DNA of 64,000 nucleotides from Mucilaginibacter flavidus (lineage in GTDB: Bacteria > Bacteroidota > Bacteroidia > Sphingobacteriales > Sphingobacteriaceae), in NCBI RefSeq assembly GCF_024055575.1, contig NZ_JAMXOE010000005.1, forward strand, positions 124,001-188,000, in the 5' to 3' direction. Positions 1-7,488 of the stretch are shown here, one piece after another; within the stretch, counting starts at the first letter, position 1; each line of letters starts with the position of its first letter. The position numbers and the translations under genes are program-made. The notes beneath the pieces are model-generated. The model was given only the letters and a program-made list of their open reading frames with translations. It had not been told where the DNA came from and made no database searches.

Positions 1-587
1 ACCTTGCCTACACCAAAAAACTTCTCAACGGGCAGTTTTTCCATAAAACTCTCAATTGCCGACGGTCCAATAAACTTCAAACCGTCTGGCTTATTAATGT
101 CGGAAGCAATTTTAGCAACAAATTTATTGATAGACACCCCGGCGGATGCGGTTAGCTGTAATTCGTCTTTAATAGCCTGTTTTATTTGCTGCGCGATTTC
201 AATGGCCGAACCGATGTTTAGTTTATCGCTGGTTACGTCGAGGTAGGCCTCATCCAGCGACAGCGGTTCGATCAGATCGGTGTACCGGCTAAATATTTCC
301 CTGATTTTTCGCGAAACATCTTTATAAGCATCAAACCTGGGCCGCACAAACAGCGCGTGCGGACAAAGCTGTAACGCCTGTTTTGATGACATTGCCGAGC
401 GGATACCAAATTTACGGGCTTCGTAGCTGGCCGTGGCAACTACGCCGCCCCGGCCTTGCGGCAGGCCGCCTACAACGAGGGGTTTGCCACGATATTCCGG
501 GTTATCGCGCTGCTCAACCGACGCGTAAAACGCATCCATATCAATATGGATAATTTTTCGAAGTATTTGAACGGGTGCGTTTTCCAT
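1..587 (-). CDS. dinB: DNA polymerase IV (Y-family), N-terminal part; runs off the window
   Basis: Error-prone translesion polymerase that extends stalled or mismatched primers. The reading frame is open from the ATG at 587 to the window edge, giving about 195 residues of a family of 350-400, so thumb and little-finger domains lie outside. The N-terminus holds the palm motif IDMDAFYASVE (metal ligand near D16), the nucleotide-contacting segment YEARKFGIRSAM around residues 55-66, and the second catalytic motif SLDEAYLD with D112/E113. This motif set is diagnostic of DinB/Pol IV rather than UmuC. A TAnnTTTG promoter box sits 19 bases upstream of the start. The truncation is only the window boundary. 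Confidence 0.95.
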   Translation of the reverse strand, partial: MENAPVQILRKIIHIDMDAFYASVEQRDNPEYRGKPLVVGGLPQGRGGVVATASYEARKFGIRSAMSSKQALQLCPHALFVRPRFDAYKDVSRKIREIFSRYTDLIEPLSLDEAYLDVTSDKLNIGSAIEIAQQIKQAIKDELQLTASAGVSINKFVAKIASDINKPDGLKFIGPSAIESFMEKLPVEKFFGVGK

Positions 588-606
588 CTGCTATATTGCG
601 GCTATA

Positions 607-614
607 CAAATATA
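607..614 (-). promoter_or_regulatory. Putative -7 promoter box (TAnnTTTG) of dinB
   Basis: Read on the minus strand the bases are TATATTTG, matching the Bacteroidota -7 consensus TAnnTTTG, 19 bases before the dinB ATG. No convincing -33 TTG is claimed. Confidence 0.5.
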
Positions 615-662
615 ACAGGTAAAAAATTAAAGATGAGATAGGTAACAGTGACCTGGTTAGCG

Positions 663-826
663 GCATCAGTAGCAATTTGGCTAAAGCCGCTTAATCATCG
701 GCCATAGAACCGTTCCTTAAAAGGAACGGCAATGAATAACTTCTTTTCTCTTCATTGCCGTCGGCTTTAGCCGACGGATAAAAATAAAAACAACGGAGGG
801 GCTTTAGCCCAATTTAGGCCGCTCTA
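663..826. repeat. Intergenic inverted-repeat cluster (GGCTTTAGCC type)
   Basis: This gap between dinB and the TonB-like gene is filled by self-complementary segments. GGCTAAAGCC recurs as CGGCTTTAGCCG and GGGCTTTAGCCC, and GGAACGGCAATGAA pairs with TTCATTGCCG across a short AT-rich loop. No ORF of merit is present. It resembles composite intergenic repeats elsewhere in this window. Confidence 0.7.
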
Positions 827-1321
827 CAAAACAACATCGTAATTAATAGTAACCGCAGGTAATAAGGTTACCATATCAAGCGGTATCTGGTTGTTCGAAT
901 AAATCGGCTTTTTGTTGCGGTAATTGGTAAGGGCAGCCTTTGCAAGCTCGGCATCGTCAACTTCGGGCAGGTTGTAACGGATGTAAAACGGCACTACAAA
1001 GTCATGGGTTTTTTCCTTAGCATCAATAACCCATTTTCCGGCCGATTTTCTTAACGCATCATTTACCGGTATGGTTAAGTAAACATCATCAGCATAATAG
1101 ATAATGGTTTTACTTACGTCGCCTTTATCGTCGGCGGTAAATTTTAACATTACCACGCCGGTAACGCGCCGCTTAATAATTTCCTGCGGAATGGAGACAC
1201 TGTCCTTAAAAAACTTTGTCATGGCATCTTTGCCTCCCTTAAAAGGGAATGCAGCCTGTTTTTGTGCAAAACAGCTAACTGATACTAATAAGGCTATTGC
1301 TAATATTGTAATTTTCTTCAT
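824..1321 (-). CDS. Secreted protein with TonB C-terminal-like domain
   Basis: 165-residue protein with a clear signal peptide (charged MKK, hydrophobic stretch, cleavage near CFAQ at about residue 20). The remainder, from SIPQEIIKRRVTGVVMLKF to the VVPFYIRYNL strand, has the spacing of a TonB_C/energy-transducer fold: a V-x-V-x-F strand, a helix with alanines, then a W-containing strand. Unlike TonB there is no membrane anchor or proline-rich spacer, so it is probably a free periplasmic protein. Such stand-alone TonB_C proteins are common in Bacteroidota and their role is not established. The fold is inferred from pattern only. The gene stands alone, with repeats at its 3' side. Confidence 0.65.
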   Translation of the reverse strand: MKKITILAIALLVSVSCFAQKQAAFPFKGGKDAMTKFFKDSVSIPQEIIKRRVTGVVMLKFTADDKGDVSKTIIYYADDVYLTIPVNDALRKSAGKWVIDAKEKTHDFVVPFYIRYNLPEVDDAELAKAALTNYRNKKPIYSNNQIPLDMVTLLPAVTINYDVVL

Positions 1322-1414
1322 TTAATAATTAATAGTGAGCATTGAATTTGTGATAACGCATAATCACGATTTATGTTTATCCGGCACTCAAAATTCAAAA
1401 CTCAATTAATCACC

Positions 1415-2587
1415 TTAAACCTCTTTTGGCTCGCGTTTGCTGCCAGTGTAAAGCTCATATTCTAATAACCGGCAGTCGAGCTTGCCATTATAAAACTCGA
1501 TACGGCGCGAAGCTTTTAAACCAATAACTTTTGCCAGGTCGGGGTTGCCGGTAAATACATAACCACGGTAGCCCAGGCAATCCTTTTTCATAAAATCGCC
1601 AATGCGTTTGTAGGTAGCTTCCAGTTTGGTATGTACACCCAGGCGTTCACCGTATTCGGGATTAAACATGATAACGCCAGGTTCTTCGGGCACAGGCGTG
1701 TCGGCAAAATCGCAAACGCTAAACTCAATCAGGTGGTCCACGCCTGCAGTTTTTGCATTTTTTTGGGCGATGTCGACCGCATCATCTGAAATATCGGTGG
1801 CTATAATTTTAAAGCCGGTTTCTTTTTTTGCTTTATCTTTCAGTTTGCGGCGTTCGGTAAAAAACACCGTTTCATCATAGCCCATAATGTGCATAAAACC
1901 GTAATTCATCCTGAACAGGCCAGGGTGCTTATCTGTAGCTAGTAAAGCGGCTTCGATGGCAAGCGTGCCTGAACCGCACATCGGGTTAATGAATGTACTC
2001 TTCCTGTCCCAGTTGGTAGCCATTATAGTTGATGTGGCCAAAGCCTCCAGCATTGGGGCCTTTCCCGGTATTTTACGATAGCTGTGTTTGGCCAGCGTTT
2101 CGCCCGATGTATCTAAAAATATATCGGCATCACTATCCTGCCAGTACAGGTGCACCACAGTTTTATTAGCTTCGGCGCCCGAGTTCGGCCTGATGCCTTT
2201 TACAGATTTTATCCTGTCGACAATTGCATCTTTAACCTTCACATTGGCGAAAAGCGGCGTAAGTATATGTTCGTTATTTACGTTTGACGTTACCGAAAAG
2301 TACCCGGAAAAGTCAATGAGTTGCTCCCATTCAATGGTTAGCAGTTCTTCGTAAAGTTCTTTGGGGTCGGCAGCTTTAAAGCTTTTTATTAAATAAAGCA
2401 CCTGGCTGGCGCAGCGCAGGTTTAAATTCAGCGCTATACAATCGGTAACGGTGCCCAAAAGCTCAACGCCGGTTTGAAAAACGCGAACGGGCTTAAAGCC
2501 TAAATCTTCAACCTCCTGCTGCAGGTAAGGCGATAACCTTTTGTTGCAGGTTATGATTATTTTATTTTCAGTGTGGAAAACTTGCAT
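1415..2587 (-). CDS. THUMP-domain class I SAM-dependent RNA methyltransferase (RlmL/RlmK-N-like)
   Basis: Predicted to methylate a guanine N2 in 23S rRNA, like the RlmL half of E. coli RlmKL. The 390 residues contain an N-terminal ferredoxin-like/THUMP region (to about residue 155), then a Rossmann methyltransferase. Visible motifs are the SAM-binding INPMCGSGTLAIEAA (near residue 200), the acidic IIATDISDDAVDIA, and motif IV FNPEYGERLG near residue 310. Motif IV is usually NPPY, so the Pro to Glu change is notable. The length fits the single-domain Bacteroidota members. The start ATG is the first codon after an AT-rich leader. It is divergent from the DUF3127 gene with 81 bases between, so the two may share a promoter region. 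Confidence 0.85.
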   Translation of the reverse strand: MQVFHTENKIIITCNKRLSPYLQQEVEDLGFKPVRVFQTGVELLGTVTDCIALNLNLRCASQVLYLIKSFKAADPKELYEELLTIEWEQLIDFSGYFSVTSNVNNEHILTPLFANVKVKDAIVDRIKSVKGIRPNSGAEANKTVVHLYWQDSDADIFLDTSGETLAKHSYRKIPGKAPMLEALATSTIMATNWDRKSTFINPMCGSGTLAIEAALLATDKHPGLFRMNYGFMHIMGYDETVFFTERRKLKDKAKKETGFKIIATDISDDAVDIAQKNAKTAGVDHLIEFSVCDFADTPVPEEPGVIMFNPEYGERLGVHTKLEATYKRIGDFMKKDCLGYRGYVFTGNPDLAKVIGLKASRRIEFYNGKLDCRLLEYELYTGSKREPKEV

Positions 2588-2668
2588 GATATTGTGCGAA
2601 TTTATGAATTAAATACGCTCGATTTTACTTCTTAACTATTAACTTTACATTTTAAATTTTTTTGAATT

Positions 2669-3031
2669 ATGGAAGTTAAGGGTAAAGTACACGAAGTAGG
2701 GCCAACTGCACAGGTAACCGAGTCGTTAAAAAAGAGAGAACTGATACTTGAATATATTGAAAATCCGCAATACCCGGAGTATTTAAAGTTTGAAGCGATA
2801 CAAGACCGCTGCAATTTGCTCGACAATGTTAAGACTGGTGATGACGTTGAAGTATTCTTCAATTTAAAAGGCCGTCCATGGACAGACAAAACAGGCAAGA
2901 AGAGTTATTTCAACTCGATGCAGCTTTGGAAAATAAACGTATTGGCCGGAGCCGGAGCCGCTTCCACCCCTGAATATGCCCCGCCAGCAGATATCAGCGC
3001 AACACCTGATGAGGATGATTTGCCTTTCTAA
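2669..3031 (+). CDS. DUF3127 protein with SSB-like acidic C-terminal tip
   Basis: 120-residue cytoplasmic protein of the Bacteroidota family DUF3127, recognisable by the start MEVKGKVHEVGPTAQVTES, the KRELILEY strand and the FNLKGRPWTDKTGKKSYFN segment. The alternating beta pattern would suit an OB-like fold (inference). The last residues are acidic and end DEDDLPF, closely resembling the DDDIPF tip through which single-stranded-DNA-binding protein recruits repair and replication partners. A linker rich in Ala and Pro separates the fold from this tip, as in SSB. Function is unknown; a role on single-stranded nucleic acid is plausible but not shown. A strong terminator follows at 3080-3114. 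Confidence 0.85.
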   Translation: MEVKGKVHEVGPTAQVTESLKKRELILEYIENPQYPEYLKFEAIQDRCNLLDNVKTGDDVEVFFNLKGRPWTDKTGKKSYFNSMQLWKINVLAGAGAASTPEYAPPADISATPDEDDLPF

Positions 3032-3035
3032 GATA

Positions 3036-3191
3036 AGTTTGCAGTTGCCGGTTGGCAATTTGCAGTGATGAAATTGATAAGCCATTTGCTTAATTGCAAA
3101 TGGCTTTCTTTTTAATCTTGGGTTCAACAAACGAACAGCCGCCAAGTTGCGAATTTATCTTCTGCAAACTGGCAACTGCATACTGCCAACT
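3036..3191. repeat. Inverted repeat (AGTTTGCAGTTGCC...) filling a convergent gene junction
   Basis: The left arm at 3036-3065 and the right arm at 3162-3191 are imperfect reverse complements (AGTTTGCAGTTGCCGGTTGG against the complement of CTGCAAACTGGCAACTGC). The left arm begins a few bases after the DUF3127 stop and the right arm ends at the stop codon of the T9SS-sorted gene, so the element fits exactly between the two convergent stops. Confidence 0.7.
3080..3114 (+). terminator. Rho-independent terminator after the DUF3127 gene
   Basis: Perfect 10-bp stem AGCCATTTGC / GCAAATGGCT with a six-base loop, followed by TTTCTTTTT. It lies 49 bases after the stop codon. Confidence 0.85.
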
Positions 3192-4098
3192 ACTCCTCCT
3201 TCATTATCCGCTTCAGCGAAATATTTTTGCCTTGTTTTACTTGTAGATAGTAAACACCGTTTAGCCCTAACGCAAAGCTCTTGCTGAAGGCGCCGTTAGC
3301 TGTTTTTTCAGTCCAAAGGGTTTTTCCCTCACTGTCGCTTAATTTTACAACAGCTGGAGCCTTTGTTGCCAGGTCAAACGTTAACAAAATTTTGCCGCTC
3401 GAAAATTGCGGCGAAATGTTTAAATCTTTAATATCAAATTTAGGCCCTTCAACATACTCCATCCGCTTTAAATCATCGTCAGTTGCTTCTGAAACATGGA
3501 AGGTAAGGTGTGTTACAACGCCGTCGTTATTGGTGTTTTCGTAATCAAAATTTTGGGTGTTACGGCGTTCGTGCCTGCGCATTTCGCGCATCGGCATGCG
3601 GCTAAAGGTCCTTTCGCCCGGTCGTACATCATCCGGATTTTCATCATCAAAGCGATAACTGAAGGTCATTTTTTTGTTCCCATCGCCCATTTTTCCGCGC
3701 CTTGTCATTACCGTCAGCGTGTCTTCCCTTAGGCGCCTGCTCATCATCGGCTCGTCTCCATTTCCCTGCCCTCGTCTTCTAAATTCCATGCGCATTGTTT
3801 TGCCGCCGGTGGTATCAATCCGCTTAAAAAAATAATTACCGCGTCCGTTGTTACTAAGCTGTCGGTCGTTCATGTTGCCGCGCAGGTTATTAATATCCGT
3901 CAGCGCGATTTGCCGGTCTTCGGCCGATAGTGATTTGATATTCTTACCATTGATTGTGGTGTCACCGTTTTCAATTCGTATCTCCATATCTTTCTGCGTT
4001 TTGTTTTGCGCAATCAATACAGGCGGCAGGGCAAGTATTGCCACTAATGCCATCGAAAAAACAAATTCGAAGCCGGGTTTTTTTAAAAGATTTTTCAT
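3190..4098 (-). CDS. Exported protein with type IX secretion (T9SS) C-terminal sorting domain
   Basis: 302 residues. The N-terminus has a hydrophobic segment (about residues 13-30, ending LIAQ) fitting a signal peptide. The middle is highly charged and rich in Arg, Asp, Met and Gly (for example RRRGQGNGDEPMMSRRL) and probably disordered. The last 75 or so residues form a beta-rich Por-secretion/T9SS type A tail: ISPQFSSGKILLTFDLA, then LSDSEGKTLWTEK, then FALGLNGVYYLQVKQGKNISLKRIMK. Such tails direct passage across the outer membrane. No enzymatic domain was recognised. It diverges from the histidine kinase gene across 205 AT-rich bases. Confidence 0.7.
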   Translation of the reverse strand: MKNLLKKPGFEFVFSMALVAILALPPVLIAQNKTQKDMEIRIENGDTTINGKNIKSLSAEDRQIALTDINNLRGNMNDRQLSNNGRGNYFFKRIDTTGGKTMRMEFRRRGQGNGDEPMMSRRLREDTLTVMTRRGKMGDGNKKMTFSYRFDDENPDDVRPGERTFSRMPMREMRRHERRNTQNFDYENTNNDGVVTHLTFHVSEATDDDLKRMEYVEGPKFDIKDLNISPQFSSGKILLTFDLATKAPAVVKLSDSEGKTLWTEKTANGAFSKSFALGLNGVYYLQVKQGKNISLKRIMKEE

Positions 4099-4287
4099 TG
4101 TTGGGGTATGTTTATTTAAGTTAATTAACTTTAATGAGGATTTAAATATTATTTAACCTGCATTAATGTTACAGAGGCAAGAGTAATTAACTATCAAAGT
4201 TAACAAACAACTATATTTCAAGGCGTTAAAAGAGGGTTATTATTTGTTAAATTTTGTTAAAAGCAAAATTGGTGAGTTTATTTAAAA

Positions 4288-4295
4288 TATTTTTG
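4288..4295 (+). promoter_or_regulatory. Putative -7 box TATTTTTG of the histidine kinase gene
   Basis: Exact TAnnTTTG match eight bases before the start ATG at 4304, with a TTG 16 bases upstream (4269-4271). The transcript would have almost no leader. Confidence 0.5.
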
Positions 4296-4303
4296 TTTTT
4301 ACA

Positions 4304-6115
4304 ATGAAGAAAAGGAGTATCGCATTTATTATTGGCTTAATGAGCTTCGCGCTTTTGGGCGTAATAGTTATGCAACTTTACTTTCTGCGGCAATCGTACC
4401 AGTTACAGTCTGAATTGTTCGACCGCAACGTAAATGAGGCCCTTAATAATGTTGTAGCCAAAGTTACCCGGCACGATGCCTTAAATTTCCTGAACGCCAG
4501 GGCCCGCCTTCGTCAAAAAGAACAAAATGCGCTGAAAAACAAGTATTTTAACGACAATGGCAATCTCGCCGACCTGGGCAAGGTAAACACAAAAAAGAAG
4601 CTAACCAGCCGTGAAAAAAAACTTGCCATTTTACGCGATAGCCTTGGTAAGCTGATCCTTAATAAAAAAATGGACGAGGAGTTCACCCGCCTTACCCAGG
4701 GAGGAAAGTTCGACCTTCAGTTCCGCTTTGAAGAGTTTACTGATGAGTTGGGCGTTACCCACCAGCGAATAACACCCGAATTTGTAAAAGTACCTTCAAC
4801 CGGCCTGGTAAAAAGGAAACTGCATAAATATGATACCGTAAGGTATATCTACAGCGATCCGCAATTTGGCAAGCAGGTAATATCTGTACCCCATATTAAT
4901 GCAGAATGGGCACGCGAGCAGGACAGGAAACTGAAGGAAAAGCAGCTGACTGAGGTAAGAAAATTGCTGGAGAACGATTCGCTGGAAAACACCCCCCAGA
5001 ATAATACAAAAACAACCGTAATTGCAAACCTGGCCGAAGAGTATGGCAAATATGGCGAACCTTTAAAATTTCGCCTCGACCCTTTTTGGATTGATACACT
5101 GCTTCGGTTCGAATTACACAACAAAGGAATTAACCTGCCGTTCAGCTACGAAGTTAGCCTCGCAAATAAAGATTCGCTTATTTTTTCGAAAGCCAACGAT
5201 ATAACAGGTGCTAAGCCATCGTTTGATGACGCGAATACTTACCAAACCCCCATATTCAGCAAGGACGTAATAAATGACCCGGGCTTAATAAAACTGGTGT
5301 TTCCGCAGCGGAATGTGCTTTTGGTAAACAAGATGACGGCATCGCTGGCTACTACTGGTGGCCTGTTATTGGTGCTGGTGCTATGTTTCGGCTACACCAT
5401 TTTCAGCATACTTAAGCAAAAAAAGGTATCTGAAATGAAAACCGATTTTATCAACAACATGACCCACGAATTTAAAACCCCGGTATCAACTATAATGATT
5501 GCCAGCGAGGCTTTAAAGGACAATGAAATTGCGCAGGACAGAAGCCGGGTGGCACGCCTTGCAAATATCATTTACGAGGAAAATGAACGCCTGGGAAGCC
5601 ATGTTGAACGCGTTTTAAATATTGCCCGGATTGAGAAAAACGACTTTAAGTTGGAGAAAAAACCAATTGATGTTAATGAGATGATTGCTGTGGTGGTTGA
5701 TAGCATGGAACTTAAGCTGCAAAAAGCCAACGCTGTTACACACCTGCAATTGGATGCCGAAAGTGCCGTTATAAGCGCTGATGAACTGCATTTTTCGAAC
5801 GTAATTTATAACCTGATAGACAATGCCATAAAATACAGCGTGGACAGCCCCGACATTACCATAAGCACCCTCAATAAAAACGGGCAGGTGGTTATTAAAG
5901 TGGCCGATAAGGGCGTAGGCATGAGCCGCGATCAGCAAACAAAAATATTTGAGCAGTTTTATCGCATACCAACCGGCAACCTGCACGATGTTAAAGGTTT
6001 TGGCCTTGGCTTAAGCTACGTTAATACGGTTGTAAAACGGTTGAATGGCATTATCAGCGTTAAATCGGAAAAAGAAAAAGGTTCGGAATTTGAATTGAAA
6101 TTCCACGCGGCGTAG
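4304..6115 (+). CDS. Sensor histidine kinase (RprX-like)
   Basis: 603-residue membrane sensor kinase. A first transmembrane helix spans about residues 7-27 and a second about 348-370 (LLLVLVLCFGYTIFSIL), enclosing a large, charged, helical periplasmic region of about 320 residues with no recognised ligand fold. The cytoplasmic part has the HisKA box NNMTHEFKTPVST with phospho-accepting H388, the N box NLIDNAIKYS, the G1 box DKGVGM, the F box FEQFYRI and the G2 box GFGLGLSYV. No HAMP domain is apparent. It is followed after a repeat-filled 208-base gap by an OmpR-type regulator. Organisation and architecture resemble Bacteroides RprX/RprY; the stimulus is unknown. Confidence 0.93.
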   Translation: MKKRSIAFIIGLMSFALLGVIVMQLYFLRQSYQLQSELFDRNVNEALNNVVAKVTRHDALNFLNARARLRQKEQNALKNKYFNDNGNLADLGKVNTKKKLTSREKKLAILRDSLGKLILNKKMDEEFTRLTQGGKFDLQFRFEEFTDELGVTHQRITPEFVKVPSTGLVKRKLHKYDTVRYIYSDPQFGKQVISVPHINAEWAREQDRKLKEKQLTEVRKLLENDSLENTPQNNTKTTVIANLAEEYGKYGEPLKFRLDPFWIDTLLRFELHNKGINLPFSYEVSLANKDSLIFSKANDITGAKPSFDDANTYQTPIFSKDVINDPGLIKLVFPQRNVLLVNKMTASLATTGGLLLVLVLCFGYTIFSILKQKKVSEMKTDFINNMTHEFKTPVSTIMIASEALKDNEIAQDRSRVARLANIIYEENERLGSHVERVLNIARIEKNDFKLEKKPIDVNEMIAVVVDSMELKLQKANAVTHLQLDAESAVISADELHFSNVIYNLIDNAIKYSVDSPDITISTLNKNGQVVIKVADKGVGMSRDQQTKIFEQFYRIPTGNLHDVKGFGLGLSYVNTVVKRLNGIISVKSEKEKGSEFELKFHAA

Positions 6116-6118
6116 AGC

Positions 6119-6316
6119 ATAGTCCGAAAAGTCAGCAAAGACGGAAAAATCCGGAAGACGCTGCGGAGGATTTTACGCATAGCGAGGGGTTTTAGGCCAA
6201 TCGCTGTGGAAAAGGCAACTTACTAAACTAAAAACAATCTTCGGACTTTCGGTCTTCCCGAACTTTCCGAGTAAAATAATCTTCGGACCTTTCGGACTTT
6301 CCCGACTTTCCGGACT
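6119..6316. repeat. Composite nested repeat between sensor kinase and regulator
   Basis: The outer arms belong to the GGACTTTCGGACTTTC family. The left arm (AGTCCGAAAAGTCAGC..., from 6123) is the complement-type of the right arms at 6240-6271 and 6281-6316 (CGGACTTTCCCGACTTTCC type). Inside lies a degenerate copy of a second family at 6174-6213 (ATAGCGAGGGGTTTTAGG...CGCTGTGG; compare 58613-58660). The element starts 3 bases after the kinase stop and ends just before the regulator's start codon. Confidence 0.75.
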
Positions 6317-6323
6317 ACATAAC

Positions 6324-7016
6324 ATGAAAAAAATACTACTTGTTGAGGATGACCCGAATTTAGGCCTGCTGTTGCAGGATTACCTGCAGTTAAAAGGCAA
6401 GTTTGATGTTGTTTTATGTAAAGACGGCGAAGAAGGTTTGCGAACTTTTACCAAACACACTTTCGACCTGCTGATACTTGATGTGATGATGCCCAAAAAG
6501 GATGGTTTTACGTTGGGCAAGGACATCCGAAAAATCAACTCCCATGTACCTATAATTTTTGCTACCGCCAAGGGCATGATTGAAGATAAAACCATGGCCT
6601 TCAACTTAGGCGGCGACGACTACATTACCAAGCCTTTCCGTATTGAAGAGTTATTGCTGCGCATAAATGCATTGCTAAAACGCACCAGCAATTCCGAAAA
6701 GCATGAAGAGGAAAAGCAAACCACATTTAAGCTTGGCCGCTATACTTTTGACTACACTTCGCAACTAATATCTATTGGCGATACCCAGCAAAAATTGTCG
6801 ACCAAAGAGGCCGAATTGCTGCGCCTGTTATGTATCCGCAAAAACGAAGTGCTTACCCGCGAAGAAGCATTACTAAACATATGGCACGATGACAACTATT
6901 TTAACGGCCGCAGCATGGATGTTTTTTTAAGTAAGATTAGAAAGTATTTAAGAGACGACCCATCGGTCGAGATAATTAACGTACATGGGAGGGGTTATAA
7001 GTTACTGATAAATTAA
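6324..7016 (+). CDS. OmpR/PhoB-type response regulator (RprY-like)
   Basis: 230-residue two-component regulator, presumably phosphorylated by the kinase encoded just upstream. The receiver domain (about 1-120) has the acidic pair E8/D9/D10, the phospho-acceptor D53 in LILDVMMPKKDG, the conserved Thr/Ser region around ATAKG and K near YITKPF. The C-terminal winged-helix DNA-binding domain (about 130-230) has the expected LSTKEAELLRLL recognition region and the ending VHGRGYKLL. Its target promoters cannot be read from the window. The gap to the kinase consists of nested repeats, so whether the two are co-transcribed is uncertain. Confidence 0.94.
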   Translation: MKKILLVEDDPNLGLLLQDYLQLKGKFDVVLCKDGEEGLRTFTKHTFDLLILDVMMPKKDGFTLGKDIRKINSHVPIIFATAKGMIEDKTMAFNLGGDDYITKPFRIEELLLRINALLKRTSNSEKHEEEKQTTFKLGRYTFDYTSQLISIGDTQQKLSTKEAELLRLLCIRKNEVLTREEALLNIWHDDNYFNGRSMDVFLSKIRKYLRDDPSVEIINVHGRGYKLLIN

Positions 7017-7064
7017 AAGGTAGATACAAGAAATCAAGACACAAGAGTCAAGAAAAACGGTTCG

Positions 7065-7319
7065 TTAATCTTGGCTACATTGCTTTACTTTGGCGTCTTC
7101 CTCTGCGTTAATTTCAGCCTGGTTTCCCGCTCTAAAAGTTGTCCTGTCCAATCTGGGAGGGTTGTTTTCCGGATAATTATATGCTATGCTATTCAGATAA
7201 TTTGCGATACGTAATCTTTCCTACCATGTTAATGATCTGGAATATTCAGCCTGCCTTTTAACAGCTTCGTCCGCAGTTTGTGCTTTAAACGCAGTCCGGT
7301 CCAAACAATACTCACTCAT
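7065..7319 (-). pseudogene. Small Bacteroidota protein gene interrupted by an in-frame TAG
   Basis: Reading the minus strand from the ATG at 7319 gives 84 codons to the TAA at 7065, with one internal TAG (7221-7223) at codon 33. The halves fit one small protein of a type often seen in Bacteroidota, with an LDRTAFKAQTADEA motif near the N-terminus and a mirrored PPRLDRTTFRAGN motif near the C-terminus. The break lies in SLTW-stop-ERLRIANYLNSIAYNY, where CAG (Gln) to TAG would restore a continuous frame. A TAnnTTTG box remains four bases before the ATG. The family assignment is from memory of the motif pattern, and its function is unknown to me. It could instead be a sequencing error. It occupies most of the 472-base gap before the M28 peptidase. 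Confidence 0.6.
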
Positions 7320-7323
7320 ACGT

Positions 7324-7331
7324 CAAATATA
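7324..7331 (-). promoter_or_regulatory. Putative -7 box TATATTTG of the interrupted small gene
   Basis: Exact TAnnTTTG match on the minus strand, four bases before the ATG at 7319. The promoter appears intact although the gene is broken. Confidence 0.4.
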
Positions 7332-7488
7332 CTCCCAATTAATTACCACTTGTAACAACTTTGTTAACAGGCATTTTGAGTTTTGCAATTTTTAATAAAT
7401 AAGTTTGTTTGCAACTGACAACATTATTAACTGAACAATTTATGCCCGCAAACAACTCGGGCCTCAATTGGAAAACTATTAACTCTGT

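Noticed and set aside
3496..3732. 78-codon plus-strand frame opposite the T9SS-sorted gene
   Set aside because: Antisense shadow of a charged, low-complexity region; no start context or homology pattern.
6240..6320. CRISPR-like tandem short repeats
   Set aside because: The units are imperfect, without constant-length unique spacers, and no cas genes are near.
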